A DNA stretch of 45,430 nucleotides from JBBIUS01 sp037440105 (GTDB lineage: Bacteria; Patescibacteriota; Patescibacteriia; XYB2-FULL-38-15): assembly GCA_037440105.1 (NCBI GenBank), contig JBBIUS010000004.1, positions 1 to 45,430 on the forward strand, given 5' to 3'. The stretch's first letter is position 1; the number at the start of each line of letters is the position of its first letter. Both the position numbers and the translations under genes were made by a program. Positions 21,045 through 29,281 of this stretch are shown here, piece by piece. The notes beneath the pieces were generated by a model. It was not told where the DNA came from, did not search any database, and was given only the letters and a program-made list of their open reading frames with translations.

Positions 21045-22255
21045 ACTTTCCATTGCTTCAGGTGAGGTTGCCGGAAGAGGAGGAGATGCCAGAAGTACGG
21101 CATAAGAATCCGCTTTTGTGGATGGAAACGATGAGATTGCGCAGTCTGGCAGAAAAGATGGAAAGTTTGCCGCCACGCGAAAATGAGATCGCTCTGATTG
21201 GGATGTTAAGGAAGCAGTTAGGCTCACACCAAGGCACCCGTAGCCTTCATCTGCTGAATGAAAGTATAAGGGCGACTATAACTTTGCTTAGAGATTTGAA
21301 AAGGTGGATCCCTAGGCGCTATTCAGAAGTGTTTTCATCAGAGGGAGTGATTGCTTTTTCTGATGATTATGTAAAGCTGCTTTTGGATTGGCGCAAATTT
21401 GAGGCAAAGGCAAAAGAAGACAATGGTTTATCAAGAATTCGTGAGTTTGACGCAAGAAGGCTTCTTTATCTTGCCATGCTGCTTTTGCAGATAAGATTGA
21501 CTTATGAAAAGCATGAGCAAGCAGAGAGCTGCGCAGATATTACCCGGCACCTTGAAGGAGTTTTTTTTAATGACTGTCTCCTTACTGATAAAATAATTTT
21601 CTCCTGGCACGATCCAAGCGATTATGAACGAGTCAAAGCGTGGTGTTTTCGCGGAGAAAAAGAGCCTGGGGATGTAGAAGGCTTGATTCAAAAAAAGACC
21701 TTTTTGAAATGTAGGTCATTTAACTTCGAAGGAAAAGAACATTTGGTGTACTTTGATTCACGCTTGAAAGAGGATACCGAACGACTTCGGAAAATGCTTC
21801 AAAAAGGGGTTCCAGATGCTCGGATTGCTAACACCGATGAGTACGGCTTACGTTTTGTCTTTTTTGAAAAGGAGGCAATGGAAGCAGGGCTTAAAAAACT
21901 CTGTCTCGAAGTTTGGCCTTTGCCATTTATGACCTGGAAGATGTCTGACAACACGAGTAAAGAAAGTCAAGAGAACGGGATAGAGAGGAATAAGAATTCT
22001 GCCCCTAACTTCAAGGCCTTGAAATTTAAAACATCTTCTTTTGGTTTTTGGCCAGAAGTGATGATTCAAATGGTTGATGATTATTTGAACCACAAGTGCT
22101 CAAAAGGGCCAGAGGTACATCGACTTTACAGAGCGTCTCAGCTAAGGAAAGAAATTTTTCCCGTTCTTTTCCCGCGCGAGATATACGCGGTAAACTGGGA
22201 AGAAAAGGAGGTGGAAGAACTGGTTGAAGCCAATGCCCTATCAGGCATTGATTAA
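21032..22255 (+). CDS. Uncharacterised protein, possibly a divergent RelA/SpoT-fold nucleotidyltransferase
   Basis: From the ATG at 21032 (AAGGAGGGAAAA SD) the product has 407 residues. Residues 1-190 are helical (RLRSLAEKMESLPPRENEIA, ARRLLYLAMLLLQIRLTYEK). Residues about 215-380 show a faint RelA/SpoT synthetase pattern: LKEDTERLRKMLQKGVPDAR, then TDEYGLRFVFFEKEAMEAGL (compare D-x-x-G-I-R), then a lysine-rich strand and FWPEVMIQMVDDYLN (compare the V-E-V-Q-I-R-T strand). This link is weak and could be wrong. The gene has a longer in-frame start at 20975 without an SD. It ends at a strong terminator. Codon and SD style match the other accessory genes. Confidence 0.6.
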   Translation: MWRLNFPLLQVRLPEEEEMPEVRHKNPLLWMETMRLRSLAEKMESLPPRENEIALIGMLRKQLGSHQGTRSLHLLNESIRATITLLRDLKRWIPRRYSEVFSSEGVIAFSDDYVKLLLDWRKFEAKAKEDNGLSRIREFDARRLLYLAMLLLQIRLTYEKHEQAESCADITRHLEGVFFNDCLLTDKIIFSWHDPSDYERVKAWCFRGEKEPGDVEGLIQKKTFLKCRSFNFEGKEHLVYFDSRLKEDTERLRKMLQKGVPDARIANTDEYGLRFVFFEKEAMEAGLKKLCLEVWPLPFMTWKMSDNTSKESQENGIERNKNSAPNFKALKFKTSSFGFWPEVMIQMVDDYLNHKCSKGPEVHRLYRASQLRKEIFPVLFPREIYAVNWEEKEVEELVEANALSGID

Positions 22256-22263
22256 GAAAACAT

Positions 22264-22295
22264 AAACAGCCACGTAGTTCGATGGCTGTTTTTTA
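22264..22295 (+). terminator. Terminator after the 21032 gene
   Basis: AAACAGCCA and TGGCTGTTT pair around a 10-base loop and are followed by a T-run. The stem half AACAGCCA is also used in the terminator at 4337. Confidence 0.8.
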
Positions 22296-22308
22296 TTTAA
22301 GATAAAAA

Positions 22309-25300
22309 TTACAATTCTTTAATTTTTTTCCACCAATTACTAAAAGTGCCTGTTTTGATACCTAAGCCGACAAGGGTTAAACCCAAAATTCCAGCCGTCG
22401 CTCCTAAAATACCAAGAATATCTTTTCGTTTTTTGTTTTCTGGTATTTCAATTTCCTTCTGTTCTTGTTTTGCTGTCAACGTTTTTATTTTTATGTCAGT
22501 TTCATAGCGGGGCAAAAGTCGAAAGCCGGTTTTGGTTTGACTTATAATGCCCGTGGCTTCCAATTGTTCGCCGATATCTGCTTTTGGTTTTGCAAAGGGC
22601 AAGCTTGACTTGAAATAAATTTTTAATTCTCCTTCTTCATCGTCAAAATACCAATTGCTGCCGCTTTTTTCTGTGATTTCGCCTGAGGCGCTCACCAAAC
22701 ACCCTTCTAGACTTTCCTCAACTTCAGAAAGTTTAATCAAAAGCGGAGTCGGCGCTTCTTTACTTTCTAAAATTTTGATGTGAGATTTTTCTGCCACTTT
22801 TATTCTTTTTTCTCCGCCGGCTTCTGAAAGAACGCCGATAATTTCCACATAATCGCCTAGTTTTAAGTCAGGAAAATCTTTGCTATACATATATATTTGT
22901 ATGCCTGGGCAGGCTTCTTCATTGGCAATGTAGAAAATTTGGCTGCCTAGAAGACCTGGCTCAACAATGATTTGTCCTTTGATTTTTACTTTATCGCCTA
23001 AATCTTGCTCGCGGATTTCTTCTAAGGTTGTTTCAATATATTTGGCAGCAGAGTTTGTTTTGCCAGAGGAAGTTTTAGTGGTTGATTTTTTGACACTAGA
23101 TTTTTCTTGAAATGTAAAAACATTTTTTGCGCCTGGGGTAAGAGCGGTTGTCCATTTCCAAGAGCCATTCTCAGTCCGGGCGTATGAAGCGCCTTCTGGA
23201 ACTTCGTCATAACTGATTTCAAAAATAATATCGCCGGTCGGGTCAAACAAGCGAACCGCGTCATAAGTATTATTTAAGGCTAACTTTGTTTTTTCTTTTT
23301 TAAAGATTAAGTATTCGCCTGGATTAATACTCGTGTTTTCAGGGATTTTGTAAGGTCTGCTGCCTCCTTCGTCATCGTCAAGTTTCCAATCGGTTAAATC
23401 AATCTTTTCGCTGCCAGCGTTAAAAAGTTCAATCCATTCCGCGTCATCAGAACCATCAGGGTTTGGCAAAAGTTCATTAATGTAAATCAATGGCTCTCCT
23501 GTTTCTTTAAAATTTTTCATTTCATCAGGGTCAGCAACATTAATATAAATTTCAGCCGTACTTGTTGCCCCAGCACTGTCTTTTACAGTTAAAACAACTT
23601 TGAATTTTCCTTTAGTTGCATAAGTATGGCTGGCAGTTGGGCCTTCGGCTGTTTTTTTATCGCCAAAATTCCAAAAAAATGTTAAGGCATCATTTTCTGG
23701 GTCAGTAGAATCAGAACCGTCAAAAAGAACCGGCTCGCCAATTTCTGCTTCTGTCGGAGCAGAGATAACAGCGGTTGGCGGCTGATTTTTCATGGTAATA
23801 ATATTTTCTTTGCCCGGCGTTGGAGTGGTTGTCCAAAAATATTCTGTGTCTTGTCTAGCAAGGGAATTATCTTCAGCTGCTGGACCAGAATATTCAATTG
23901 AGGTTATGAGCGTTCCGTCTGGTCCGTAAAGTTTGGCTGCTTCAGTGCCAGTGTTATTTAAGGCAATATTTGTGATTTTTCGATAGAGAACAAAAAAATC
24001 ATTTGGTTTTATTTTAGTGGAAGAAAAATCCGCGGCTTTGATAGTGTAAGTTTTAGTGCTCGCGTCACCAATTTTCCAATCAGCCAAATCAACTTCTACT
24101 GAGCCGATATTTTTTAATTCAATAAATTCGTTTTGGCTGTCATCGCCTTTTGGATTAGGTAAAATTTCATTAATAACAATGTCGCGCGGATAGAGGACGC
24201 CGAGGTTTTGCGTGGCCCCGCCAGCGTTAGTTGTTCCTTTTGTTGGCGCAGCAACCATAAAATCGTTATAGTCATTGTTTGAGTCTTGACCATCAATCTT
24301 TCTGGCGACTGAGTTTGGATCAGCTGCGGTTGGCGCGTTATCAGATTTATCTCCGTCGTCCCAATCACCGTAAGTAACTTGGTCAATTATAAGGCCGGCT
24401 GGGTCTTTTAAAATAATGGTGTCTCCAGTGTTATTTAAAAGACCTTTTGGTTTTTCTAAAACATAAAAACTAAAAGATGGGACGCTCCCGGAAAGAACGG
24501 TTACAGTTTCAGAACCATCTTCAATTGTCCAGTCGACTAGATTGATAAGAGAGTTTGTTGTGTTAAAAAGTTCAATCCATTCAACTTCGTTATCAGCTGG
24601 GTCAGAAACAAATTCATTTATTAGAAGTGAACCAACTGGCCAAGAAGGAGGAGATGAGGGAGTGGTAGACGACGGGGCGCTGCCTCCTCCGCCAGACGAC
24701 GGCGGAGCAGTGATTATGTTAGTTGTCCCTTTGGTTAAAGTGGTTGTAACAGCAAAATCAGACAGGTCACTGTCAGTATCAGTGCCGTCGGTTTTTCGAG
24801 CAACTGAATTTGGGTCAGATGCTTTTGGCGCATTATCAGAGATATTCCCGTCGTCCCAATTTCCATAAGCAACCTGGTCAATAACTGTCCCATCAGATTT
24901 TTTAAGTTTGATAATATCGCCATCGTTGTTTAGTTTGCTTGTTACCATTTCAAAAACTTTAAATTTATTTGCCCCGCCTGACGTAATTGTGCCAGAGAGG
25001 GTAGCAATTGTTCCAACTCCGTCTTCAAGCGTCCAGCCGGTCAAATCAATATCAAAATCTTTTTTGTTATAAATTTCAATCCATTCTTCACCCTCGGCTG
25101 GATCACTGACGAATTCGTTAATGACAACATCGCCTGGGTTTGGTTCAACAGAAAGTAGGCAGTCAGCCGGACAAGTAAGCGCATCTTCGCCGACCTCGCA
25201 AATACTGTTGCCGCAGACAGGACCCGGCAGGTCAGGTTTTGGCGGGCTTAAAGTATTTTGTGGGCTTGGTGTTGTCTGCAAATCAAAATCAGCAAAATTA

Positions 25301-25848
25301 TCATCCGTATCTTCGCTGTTTCCTAAATCACCACCAAATTTTCTTTCAATGCTTTGACTGGTTGGTGGAGCTGGTGCGGCAGTACCTTCTGGCGAGTCGG
25401 CTGTGCCATAGCCAACTTTATCAACAATTGATGGGTCAGTTGCTGAAGTCAAAGTTGTTTGGTTATTAACCAAAAAAATATGGCCGCCGGCGCTGGCCAT
25501 AGAAAATGTGCTGTGGGCCATATCAGGTGTTGGGGCGCCAGTATAGTCATTGTGGGCTACTAAAAACCAGCCGTGAGCTGGGACAGCTGCCCCAGCGGAA
25601 AAATTTTTTTTGTAAAAATTTGTGCCTGTTGCGCTTTTGTATTGGATTGACCATGAGCTTATATCCACGGCAGCCAGAGTTGGATTGTAAATTTCTATAA
25701 ATTCGTCATTAGATGATGTTCCAGCTACTTGGATTTCGCTGATAACTAAATGGTCAGCTGTTGCGGCAAATGATTTTTCTTTGAAAATAAAAAACCCTCC
25801 TGCCGCAAAAATCAAAATGAGAAAAGAACGAAAAATTTTCCTTTTCAT
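22309..25848 (-). CDS. Large cell-surface protein with repeated lamin-tail domains, PKD domain and OB-fold
   Basis: The 1179-residue protein has a signal peptide (1-28, ending SFAA). Four to five lamin-tail domains follow (starts near 35, 238, 405, 570 and 810), each with VISEIQV/VINEFVS/YINELLP then EWIE(L/I)YN and a D-L-T/S-x-W strand. A CGNSICEVGEDALTCPADC cysteine motif lies near 210. A PKD-type domain lies near 715-800 (AVISAPTEAEIGEPVLFDGS, WNFGDK). An OB-fold-like region (about 960-1130) and a C-terminal hydrophobic anchor (about 1150-1168) ending in WWKKIKEL complete it. Lamin-tail domains are common in secreted nucleases and adhesins. A role in attachment to a host cell or DNA is plausible but unproven. 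AGGAGGAAT precedes the ATG. Confidence 0.88.
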   Translation of the reverse strand: MKRKIFRSFLILIFAAGGFFIFKEKSFAATADHLVISEIQVAGTSSNDEFIEIYNPTLAAVDISSWSIQYKSATGTNFYKKNFSAGAAVPAHGWFLVAHNDYTGAPTPDMAHSTFSMASAGGHIFLVNNQTTLTSATDPSIVDKVGYGTADSPEGTAAPAPPTSQSIERKFGGDLGNSEDTDDNFADFDLQTTPSPQNTLSPPKPDLPGPVCGNSICEVGEDALTCPADCLLSVEPNPGDVVINEFVSDPAEGEEWIEIYNKKDFDIDLTGWTLEDGVGTIATLSGTITSGGANKFKVFEMVTSKLNNDGDIIKLKKSDGTVIDQVAYGNWDDGNISDNAPKASDPNSVARKTDGTDTDSDLSDFAVTTTLTKGTTNIITAPPSSGGGGSAPSSTTPSSPPSWPVGSLLINEFVSDPADNEVEWIELFNTTNSLINLVDWTIEDGSETVTVLSGSVPSFSFYVLEKPKGLLNNTGDTIILKDPAGLIIDQVTYGDWDDGDKSDNAPTAADPNSVARKIDGQDSNNDYNDFMVAAPTKGTTNAGGATQNLGVLYPRDIVINEILPNPKGDDSQNEFIELKNIGSVEVDLADWKIGDASTKTYTIKAADFSSTKIKPNDFFVLYRKITNIALNNTGTEAAKLYGPDGTLITSIEYSGPAAEDNSLARQDTEYFWTTTPTPGKENIITMKNQPPTAVISAPTEAEIGEPVLFDGSDSTDPENDALTFFWNFGDKKTAEGPTASHTYATKGKFKVVLTVKDSAGATSTAEIYINVADPDEMKNFKETGEPLIYINELLPNPDGSDDAEWIELFNAGSEKIDLTDWKLDDDEGGSRPYKIPENTSINPGEYLIFKKEKTKLALNNTYDAVRLFDPTGDIIFEISYDEVPEGASYARTENGSWKWTTALTPGAKNVFTFQEKSSVKKSTTKTSSGKTNSAAKYIETTLEEIREQDLGDKVKIKGQIIVEPGLLGSQIFYIANEEACPGIQIYMYSKDFPDLKLGDYVEIIGVLSEAGGEKRIKVAEKSHIKILESKEAPTPLLIKLSEVEESLEGCLVSASGEITEKSGSNWYFDDEEGELKIYFKSSLPFAKPKADIGEQLEATGIISQTKTGFRLLPRYETDIKIKTLTAKQEQKEIEIPENKKRKDILGILGATAGILGLTLVGLGIKTGTFSNWWKKIKEL

Positions 25849-26030
25849 ATTCCTCCTTTTTGATCAACCTCGCGAAGAGATTGATTTTTATTTAAAAATA
25901 AATTAAAATATTACTGTTGCCGTAGATATTTTATCATTTAAAAATGATAAATTGATGAAATATTTTGTCGAGAAGTCGATGTTTGAGATTGGTATCTAAG
26001 GCATTTAATTAGAATAAATTCTATAAATTT
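25849..26030. other. Spacer before tRNA-Leu
   Basis: AT-rich sequence without a gene. It contains the direct TTTATCATTTAAAAATGATAAA dyad near 25930-25952 and the TAGAATAAATTCTA palindrome at 26010-26023, seven bases before tRNA-Leu. Confidence 0.4.
26003..26024 (+). promoter_or_regulatory. Shared 22-base palindromic upstream motif, copy 1
   Basis: It matches 29244-29265 at 21 of 22 positions. The core TAGAATAAATTCTA is a dyad. The tRNA-Leu gene begins seven bases downstream, so it probably overlaps the promoter. Confidence 0.5.
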
Positions 26031-26112
26031 GCCCCCGTGGTGGAATTGGCAGACACGCATGGCTTAGGACCATGTGCCGAAAGGCTTAGAGGTTCGAATC
26101 CTCTCGGGGGCA
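26031..26112 (+). tRNA. tRNA-Leu (anticodon TAG)
   Basis: A class II tRNA. Acceptor GCCCCCG/CGGGGGC, anticodon loop CTTAGGA (TAG) on stem GCATGG/CCATGT, a long variable arm (GCCGAAAGGC), and T-arm GAGG-TTCGAAT-CCTC. Discriminator A; CCA is not encoded. It is the only tRNA on the plus strand. Confidence 0.93.
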
Positions 26113-26133
26113 TATTTTTTTAAAATTTGCTGC

Positions 26134-26162
26134 TTGACATAAATAAAAAATTGTGTGAGAAT
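26134..26162 (+). promoter_or_regulatory. Promoter of the receiver-domain gene
   Basis: Perfect TTGACA, 17-base spacer and GAGAAT with TGT just upstream (extended -10). The predicted leader to the ATG at 26226 is about 55 bases and contains two AAGGAGGG blocks. Confidence 0.55.
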
Positions 26163-26225
26163 AAAGCATTACCTAAAATATATTGGGTGACAGTTTAAGG
26201 AGGGACTAATTTAAAAGGAGGGAAA

Positions 26226-26588
26226 ATGAAAAAGGTTTTGGCTGTGGAAGACGAAAAGATGTGGCATAATGTTTGGCGCCGGCAGATTGAGTTTTCAAGC
26301 AGAAACGGCAGTGGAATTATTTTAATTAGCGCTTTTTCTGTGGAGGAGGCTGAAGAGCAATTTGCTGCCAATCCGGATTTAGATGCCATTGTCATGGACG
26401 CCTGCGTTCCCGGAAGGGCCCTAACTACTCCGCCTCTTGTCCGAAAGTTCAGAGAAATTTTCAAAGGTCCGATGGTTGCTATCTCAGGCGATGAGGAGTA
26501 TCAGGAGATGCTTCTTAAGGCAGGCTGCGACCACCGTGCTTCAAAAGAGGCAGTTGTTCAGAAACTGTTTGAAATTTTTGGTATATAA
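26226..26588 (+). CDS. Stand-alone response-regulator receiver domain
   Basis: The 120-residue product is a single REC domain. The acidic pair is in LAVEDEKMWH, the phospho-acceptor Asp in IVMDACVPG (near residue 58), the Thr/Ser switch position in VAISGDEEY, and the Lys in HRASKEAVVQK. There is no output domain, so it would act through protein partners like CheY or Spo0F. No histidine kinase gene is in the window. The start is fixed by AAAAGGAGGGAAA; a second AAGGAGGG lies 18 bases further up. It is followed by a terminator, so it is monocistronic. Confidence 0.85.
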   Translation: MKKVLAVEDEKMWHNVWRRQIEFSSRNGSGIILISAFSVEEAEEQFAANPDLDAIVMDACVPGRALTTPPLVRKFREIFKGPMVAISGDEEYQEMLLKAGCDHRASKEAVVQKLFEIFGI

Positions 26589-26604
26589 CAAATTTTGTGT
26601 TTTT

Positions 26605-26639
26605 GCCCAGTTGTTATTAACAACTGGCTTTTTATTTTT
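26605..26639 (+). terminator. Terminator of the receiver-domain gene
   Basis: GCCCAGTTGTT and AACAACTGGC form a near-perfect 10-bp stem followed by TTTTTATTTTTA. Confidence 0.8.
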
Positions 26640-26808
26640 AGTTTGATAATTGCCTCATAATCAACAAAAAACGAAAGCGGCGATTGATTGTCACGCATTG
26701 CAATAGCGTAAGGCGCTGTCATTTTGTGTTTTGAGATGACACTGCCTTGCATTTGCTTACATATAAAAAAATCCGTTAGATTGTCATCAAACAACCTAAC
26801 GGAGGTGT

Positions 26809-26830
26809 GCGTCTAAATTACTTTAGACGC
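26809..26830 (-). terminator. Small dyad at the end of the 26818 gene
   Basis: GCGTCTAAA and TTTAGACGC pair around ATTAC and overlap the stop codon. No T-run follows on the minus strand, so termination is doubtful. Confidence 0.3.
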
Positions 26831-27390
26831 TTGATCAGCCACCATGAGTATGCCTGCTGCCAATCCTGGTCAATGAGTCGCCATCTCGTATCCCATTCTT
26901 TGCCGTTCCAGGCGATGTAGGCAATGAGTTGGCCGTCTTCAGAGCGCCAGTTAGTGAACACGATGTTAGTTTTTCGCAGAACGGGGATGATTTTATCTTG
27001 GTGATGCAGAATATGCCTTGCCTCCTCTTCTCCAAGATTAGTTTTTTGATTCTCTGCGCGCTCTATCAAACCTTTTCCTGCGATGAAACTTTCGTGTCTT
27101 TGGGCAGCAGGAATAATTTCGTATTCTCTCTCACCAGTTAAAATTTTCCTGTACTGCGGGAAAGTCATGATTTCTTCTTCTCGTTCCGGGTCTGGCGTTT
27201 TTTCCTCTCGGTTAATAAAAGATGCCAAAAGATGATGTAAAGCGTTTGGAATTTTCTCCACGTTTGCATTGAGGGCTTTTAACAGTTCTTTGATGTCGAG
27301 GCCTTCAAGCGCTTTACTCAAGGCCTGGAGAACAATAGCAGCCAGTTCTCCAAATTGGCTTAAAGCGGTGGTTCCATGGTTTTTTTCCAT
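26818..27390 (-). CDS. Uncharacterised soluble protein
   Basis: The 190-residue product has a helical N-terminal half (QFGELAAIVLQALSKALEGL, then a linker with EEKTPDPEREEE) and a C-terminal half rich in Trp and Tyr (VFTNWRSEDGQLIAYIAWNG, WDTRWRLID, AYSWWLIKRLK). No family is recognised. A consensus AAGGAGGAACAGCC SD and a promoter at 27426-27454 support expression. The promoter -35 box lies next to the insertion site of the neighbouring IS element. It belongs to the strong-SD accessory class. Confidence 0.65.
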   Translation of the reverse strand: MEKNHGTTALSQFGELAAIVLQALSKALEGLDIKELLKALNANVEKIPNALHHLLASFINREEKTPDPEREEEIMTFPQYRKILTGEREYEIIPAAQRHESFIAGKGLIERAENQKTNLGEEEARHILHHQDKIIPVLRKTNIVFTNWRSEDGQLIAYIAWNGKEWDTRWRLIDQDWQQAYSWWLIKRLK

Positions 27391-27425
27391 GGCTGTTCCT
27401 CCTTTTTATGACCGCATAATAATTT

Positions 27426-27454
27426 ATCACATCATAGATTTTTGTTTTTGTCAA
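27426..27454 (-). promoter_or_regulatory. Promoter of the 26818-27390 gene
   Basis: On the minus strand TTGACA, 17 bases, TGTGAT; it sits five bases outside the left IS boundary. Confidence 0.45.
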
Positions 27455-28590
27455 TAGAATGTATAATGCCACCCAATTTTAGACTCCACAGGCATTTTAA
27501 GTAATTGATTGATGGATTGGTTTTGTAGTTGCGCTTGTAGTAATTTTTGTTCCTGCCATTGCATCGTAAATTGTATTGGAGAAAGTTTGTTTTGAAAAGC
27601 GCACTGAACTCTTTCAGTGTTGTAAAATATCAGGTAATCAATAAGTTTTCGATTAAAATTATCAGGATTGATTAAAAGGTAGCTGAAGTAGTCAATGAAT
27701 TCTTCTTGGATAGTTCGATTAAATCTTCCCAGATTGGTATTCATTTGAGGACACTTAGAATAAGTGTGGTAATGGATTAAATGAAGTTCTCTTAATCTTT
27801 CGGCAAAGTGTTTCTTGAATTCAGAACCATTGTCAGTTAAAACCCAGAGAAAGTTGAATGAATATGGAAATACTTTAAGACAGAGCTCAAAGAATTCCTC
27901 AGCTGCTTTTGAGGCGTGGGGCTTGGTTGCCCAGGCAAAGGAAAAACGAGTGTAAATGTCTTCAAAGGTAATGACATATCTCCGGCCGCCATTGATGATT
28001 TTTTCTATCGTATCCAAAGCGATTAAATGACCAGGATACTCAGGTTTTAGATCTTTTGACTTTCTCAATACCTTCTGGCGCTTGATGGGTTTAATCTTGC
28101 CGAAATGAGCTATCTTTTTTGGAAGCACTCTCATCTTTTCCGGGTCATCAGCGATAATCCTGGCAATGGTTCTTGATCGAGGGCACTTTAAATTATTCTC
28201 TTTACAAAAAGATAATAGTAAAGGATAAATCTTTTCCGGGCCCAAATTGGGATGTTCATCTATGTCTCTGAGGCTTTTAATCTTCTGCCTTATCTCAAAC
28301 GGCCAGATTCTCTTACGCCTGGTTAAAGGAACGCGCTTCTTGTCGTTAAGCGCCTCTAACCTGCCGCCTCCTTCTTTAAATTTCTTCTTCCAGAGAAAGA
28401 GAGTCGGCCTTTTTACGGGAAAAGCGTCTAAGGTAGCCTCAAGGCCGTGCTTTTCCTAGAAGATTAAGACTTTGGCCTTGTATTTGGCTCTCTCTGTAAT
28501 CATATATGCCCATTTTAGGGCATACCTGTGTAATCTAACAAATCCTTTAATGCCAGTATATTTGCAGTGAGTGTGGTTGCAAAATTCCAT
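27451..28590 (-). pseudogene. IS481/IS3-like DDE transposase, interrupted by an in-frame TAG
   Basis: Reading from the ATG at 28590 (MEFCNHTHCKYTGIKGFVRL) the frame continues through a helix-turn-helix region to an in-frame TAG at 28458-28460, where context (VLIF-stop-EKHGLEAT) suggests a lost Trp. It then runs open to 27451. The second part contains the HTH (FPVKRPTLFLWKKKFKEGGG) and the integrase core with D (HLIALDTIEKI), D (VLTDNGSEFKK) and E (GRFNRTIQEEFID), so the catalytic triad is intact. A downstream ORF starting MGPEKIYP (28245) covers only the catalytic part. The gene would need readthrough or suppression to give a full 379-residue enzyme. Confidence 0.8.
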
Positions 28591-28641
28591 AAGGCCTACG
28601 GCCTTATGGAGTCTAATATGTATCTGGCATTATGCATAGAA
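27455..28641. mobile_element. IS481-like insertion sequence with 5-bp target duplication
   Basis: The ends are imperfect 29/30-bp terminal inverted repeats, TGTATAATGCCA...TAGACTCCA at 27460-27488 and its inverse at 28607-28636. Both are flanked directly by TAGAA (27455-27459 and 28637-28641). The element proper is 27460-28636 (1177 bp) and carries one transposase gene on the minus strand, interrupted by a stop codon. The last transposase codons and its stop lie outside the left repeat, in target DNA. Confidence 0.85.
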
Positions 28642-28654
28642 AAATTTTTAAATA

Positions 28655-28682
28655 TTAAAAAAGCGAAGCCTTTTGGCTTCGC
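28655..28682 (-). terminator. Terminator of the 28704-28943 gene
   Basis: GCGAAGCC and GGCTTCGC pair with a 4-base loop, followed on the minus strand by a T-run. It lies just outside the right IS end, between the IS and the next gene. Confidence 0.75.
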
Positions 28683-28703
28683 GGCGCTTAATTTTGTTAT
28701 AGA

Positions 28704-28943
28704 TTATGCCCCCAAAAAGAATTTCTTAACCACACTCCTTGCGGCGCGCGGGATAGATCCTTTGACGAGCTGATATCCCCGCCTGTTCAGTTTTGCTTTA
28801 ATCCTCAAGTCGCCGTTGCTTCTGAGGATGCGGGAGAGATTTTCTTCGAATGAAGACTCTCCTTGTGCTTTTGCCTCTTCGATGGCCACGAGGACATCGA
28901 GGAGGATAGACTCTTTCAGCCCGAAATTCTTTTTTCTCTTCAT
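28704..28943 (-). CDS. Small basic protein of unknown function
   Basis: The 79-residue product is Lys/Arg-rich (MKRKKNFGLKESILLDVLVA, KAKLNRRGYQLVKGSIPRAA) and mostly helical at its N-terminal half. It might bind nucleic acid, but no named motif is seen. AGGAGGTAGTAA before the ATG and a TTGACA promoter at 28972-29000 support it as a real gene. A strong terminator follows. Confidence 0.65.
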   Translation of the reverse strand: MKRKKNFGLKESILLDVLVAIEEAKAQGESSFEENLSRILRSNGDLRIKAKLNRRGYQLVKGSIPRAARSVVKKFFLGA

Positions 28944-28971
28944 TTACTACCTCCTCTTGGTTTTATCTAAG

Positions 28972-29000
28972 AAGTTAACAGGTTTTAAAATTTATGTCAA
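28972..29000 (-). promoter_or_regulatory. Promoter of the 28704-28943 gene
   Basis: On the minus strand TTGACA, a 17-base spacer and TAACTT, ending about 30 bases before the start codon. Confidence 0.5.
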
Positions 29001-29281
29001 GCCCCGCATTTATTTTCTTTTGATTTGCTGCATTGACATGGGAAAATAAGTTGCAAAAACGATTTAAGGAACGCAGGTAAATCTTTTGCTGCAAAACGGG
29101 AAAACTAAAAGAACTGGTTTTTACGAGACTAACAAAGATGAACAATATTTTAAAGATTGTCTTAATCTCTCATTGAAATAAAGAAAATAAGTGCGGGGTC
29201 AAGAGCTCGTTTATGTTTGCCTAAAAAGTGTTTTTTTGGTAAGATTTAATTAGAATATATTCTATTTTTTAAATTAATTTT
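29001..29281. other. Spacer with a possible gene fragment
   Basis: No intact gene is seen. At about 29107-29181 the plus strand reads KRTGFYETNKDEQYFKDCLN and LSLK before a stop, which looks like the C-terminal end of a lost protein; there is no upstream coding continuation. The 22-base motif at 29244-29265 precedes the FecR gene. Confidence 0.35.
29244..29265 (+). promoter_or_regulatory. Shared 22-base palindromic upstream motif, copy 2
   Basis: It differs from 26003-26024 by one base; the core is TAGAATATATTCTA. It lies 17 bases before the FecR-protein ATG, where a promoter -10 region would be expected. Confidence 0.5.

Noticed and set aside
28458..28460. Alternative genetic code to explain the in-frame stop
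   Set aside because: The interrupting codon is TAG, while the reassigned codon known in CPR lineages is TGA; TGA is used as a normal stop at 44794-44796.
29107..29181. Independent gene encoding GFYETNKDEQYFKDCLN
   Set aside because: There is no start codon or upstream coding continuity; at most it is a gene fragment, noted under the spacer.
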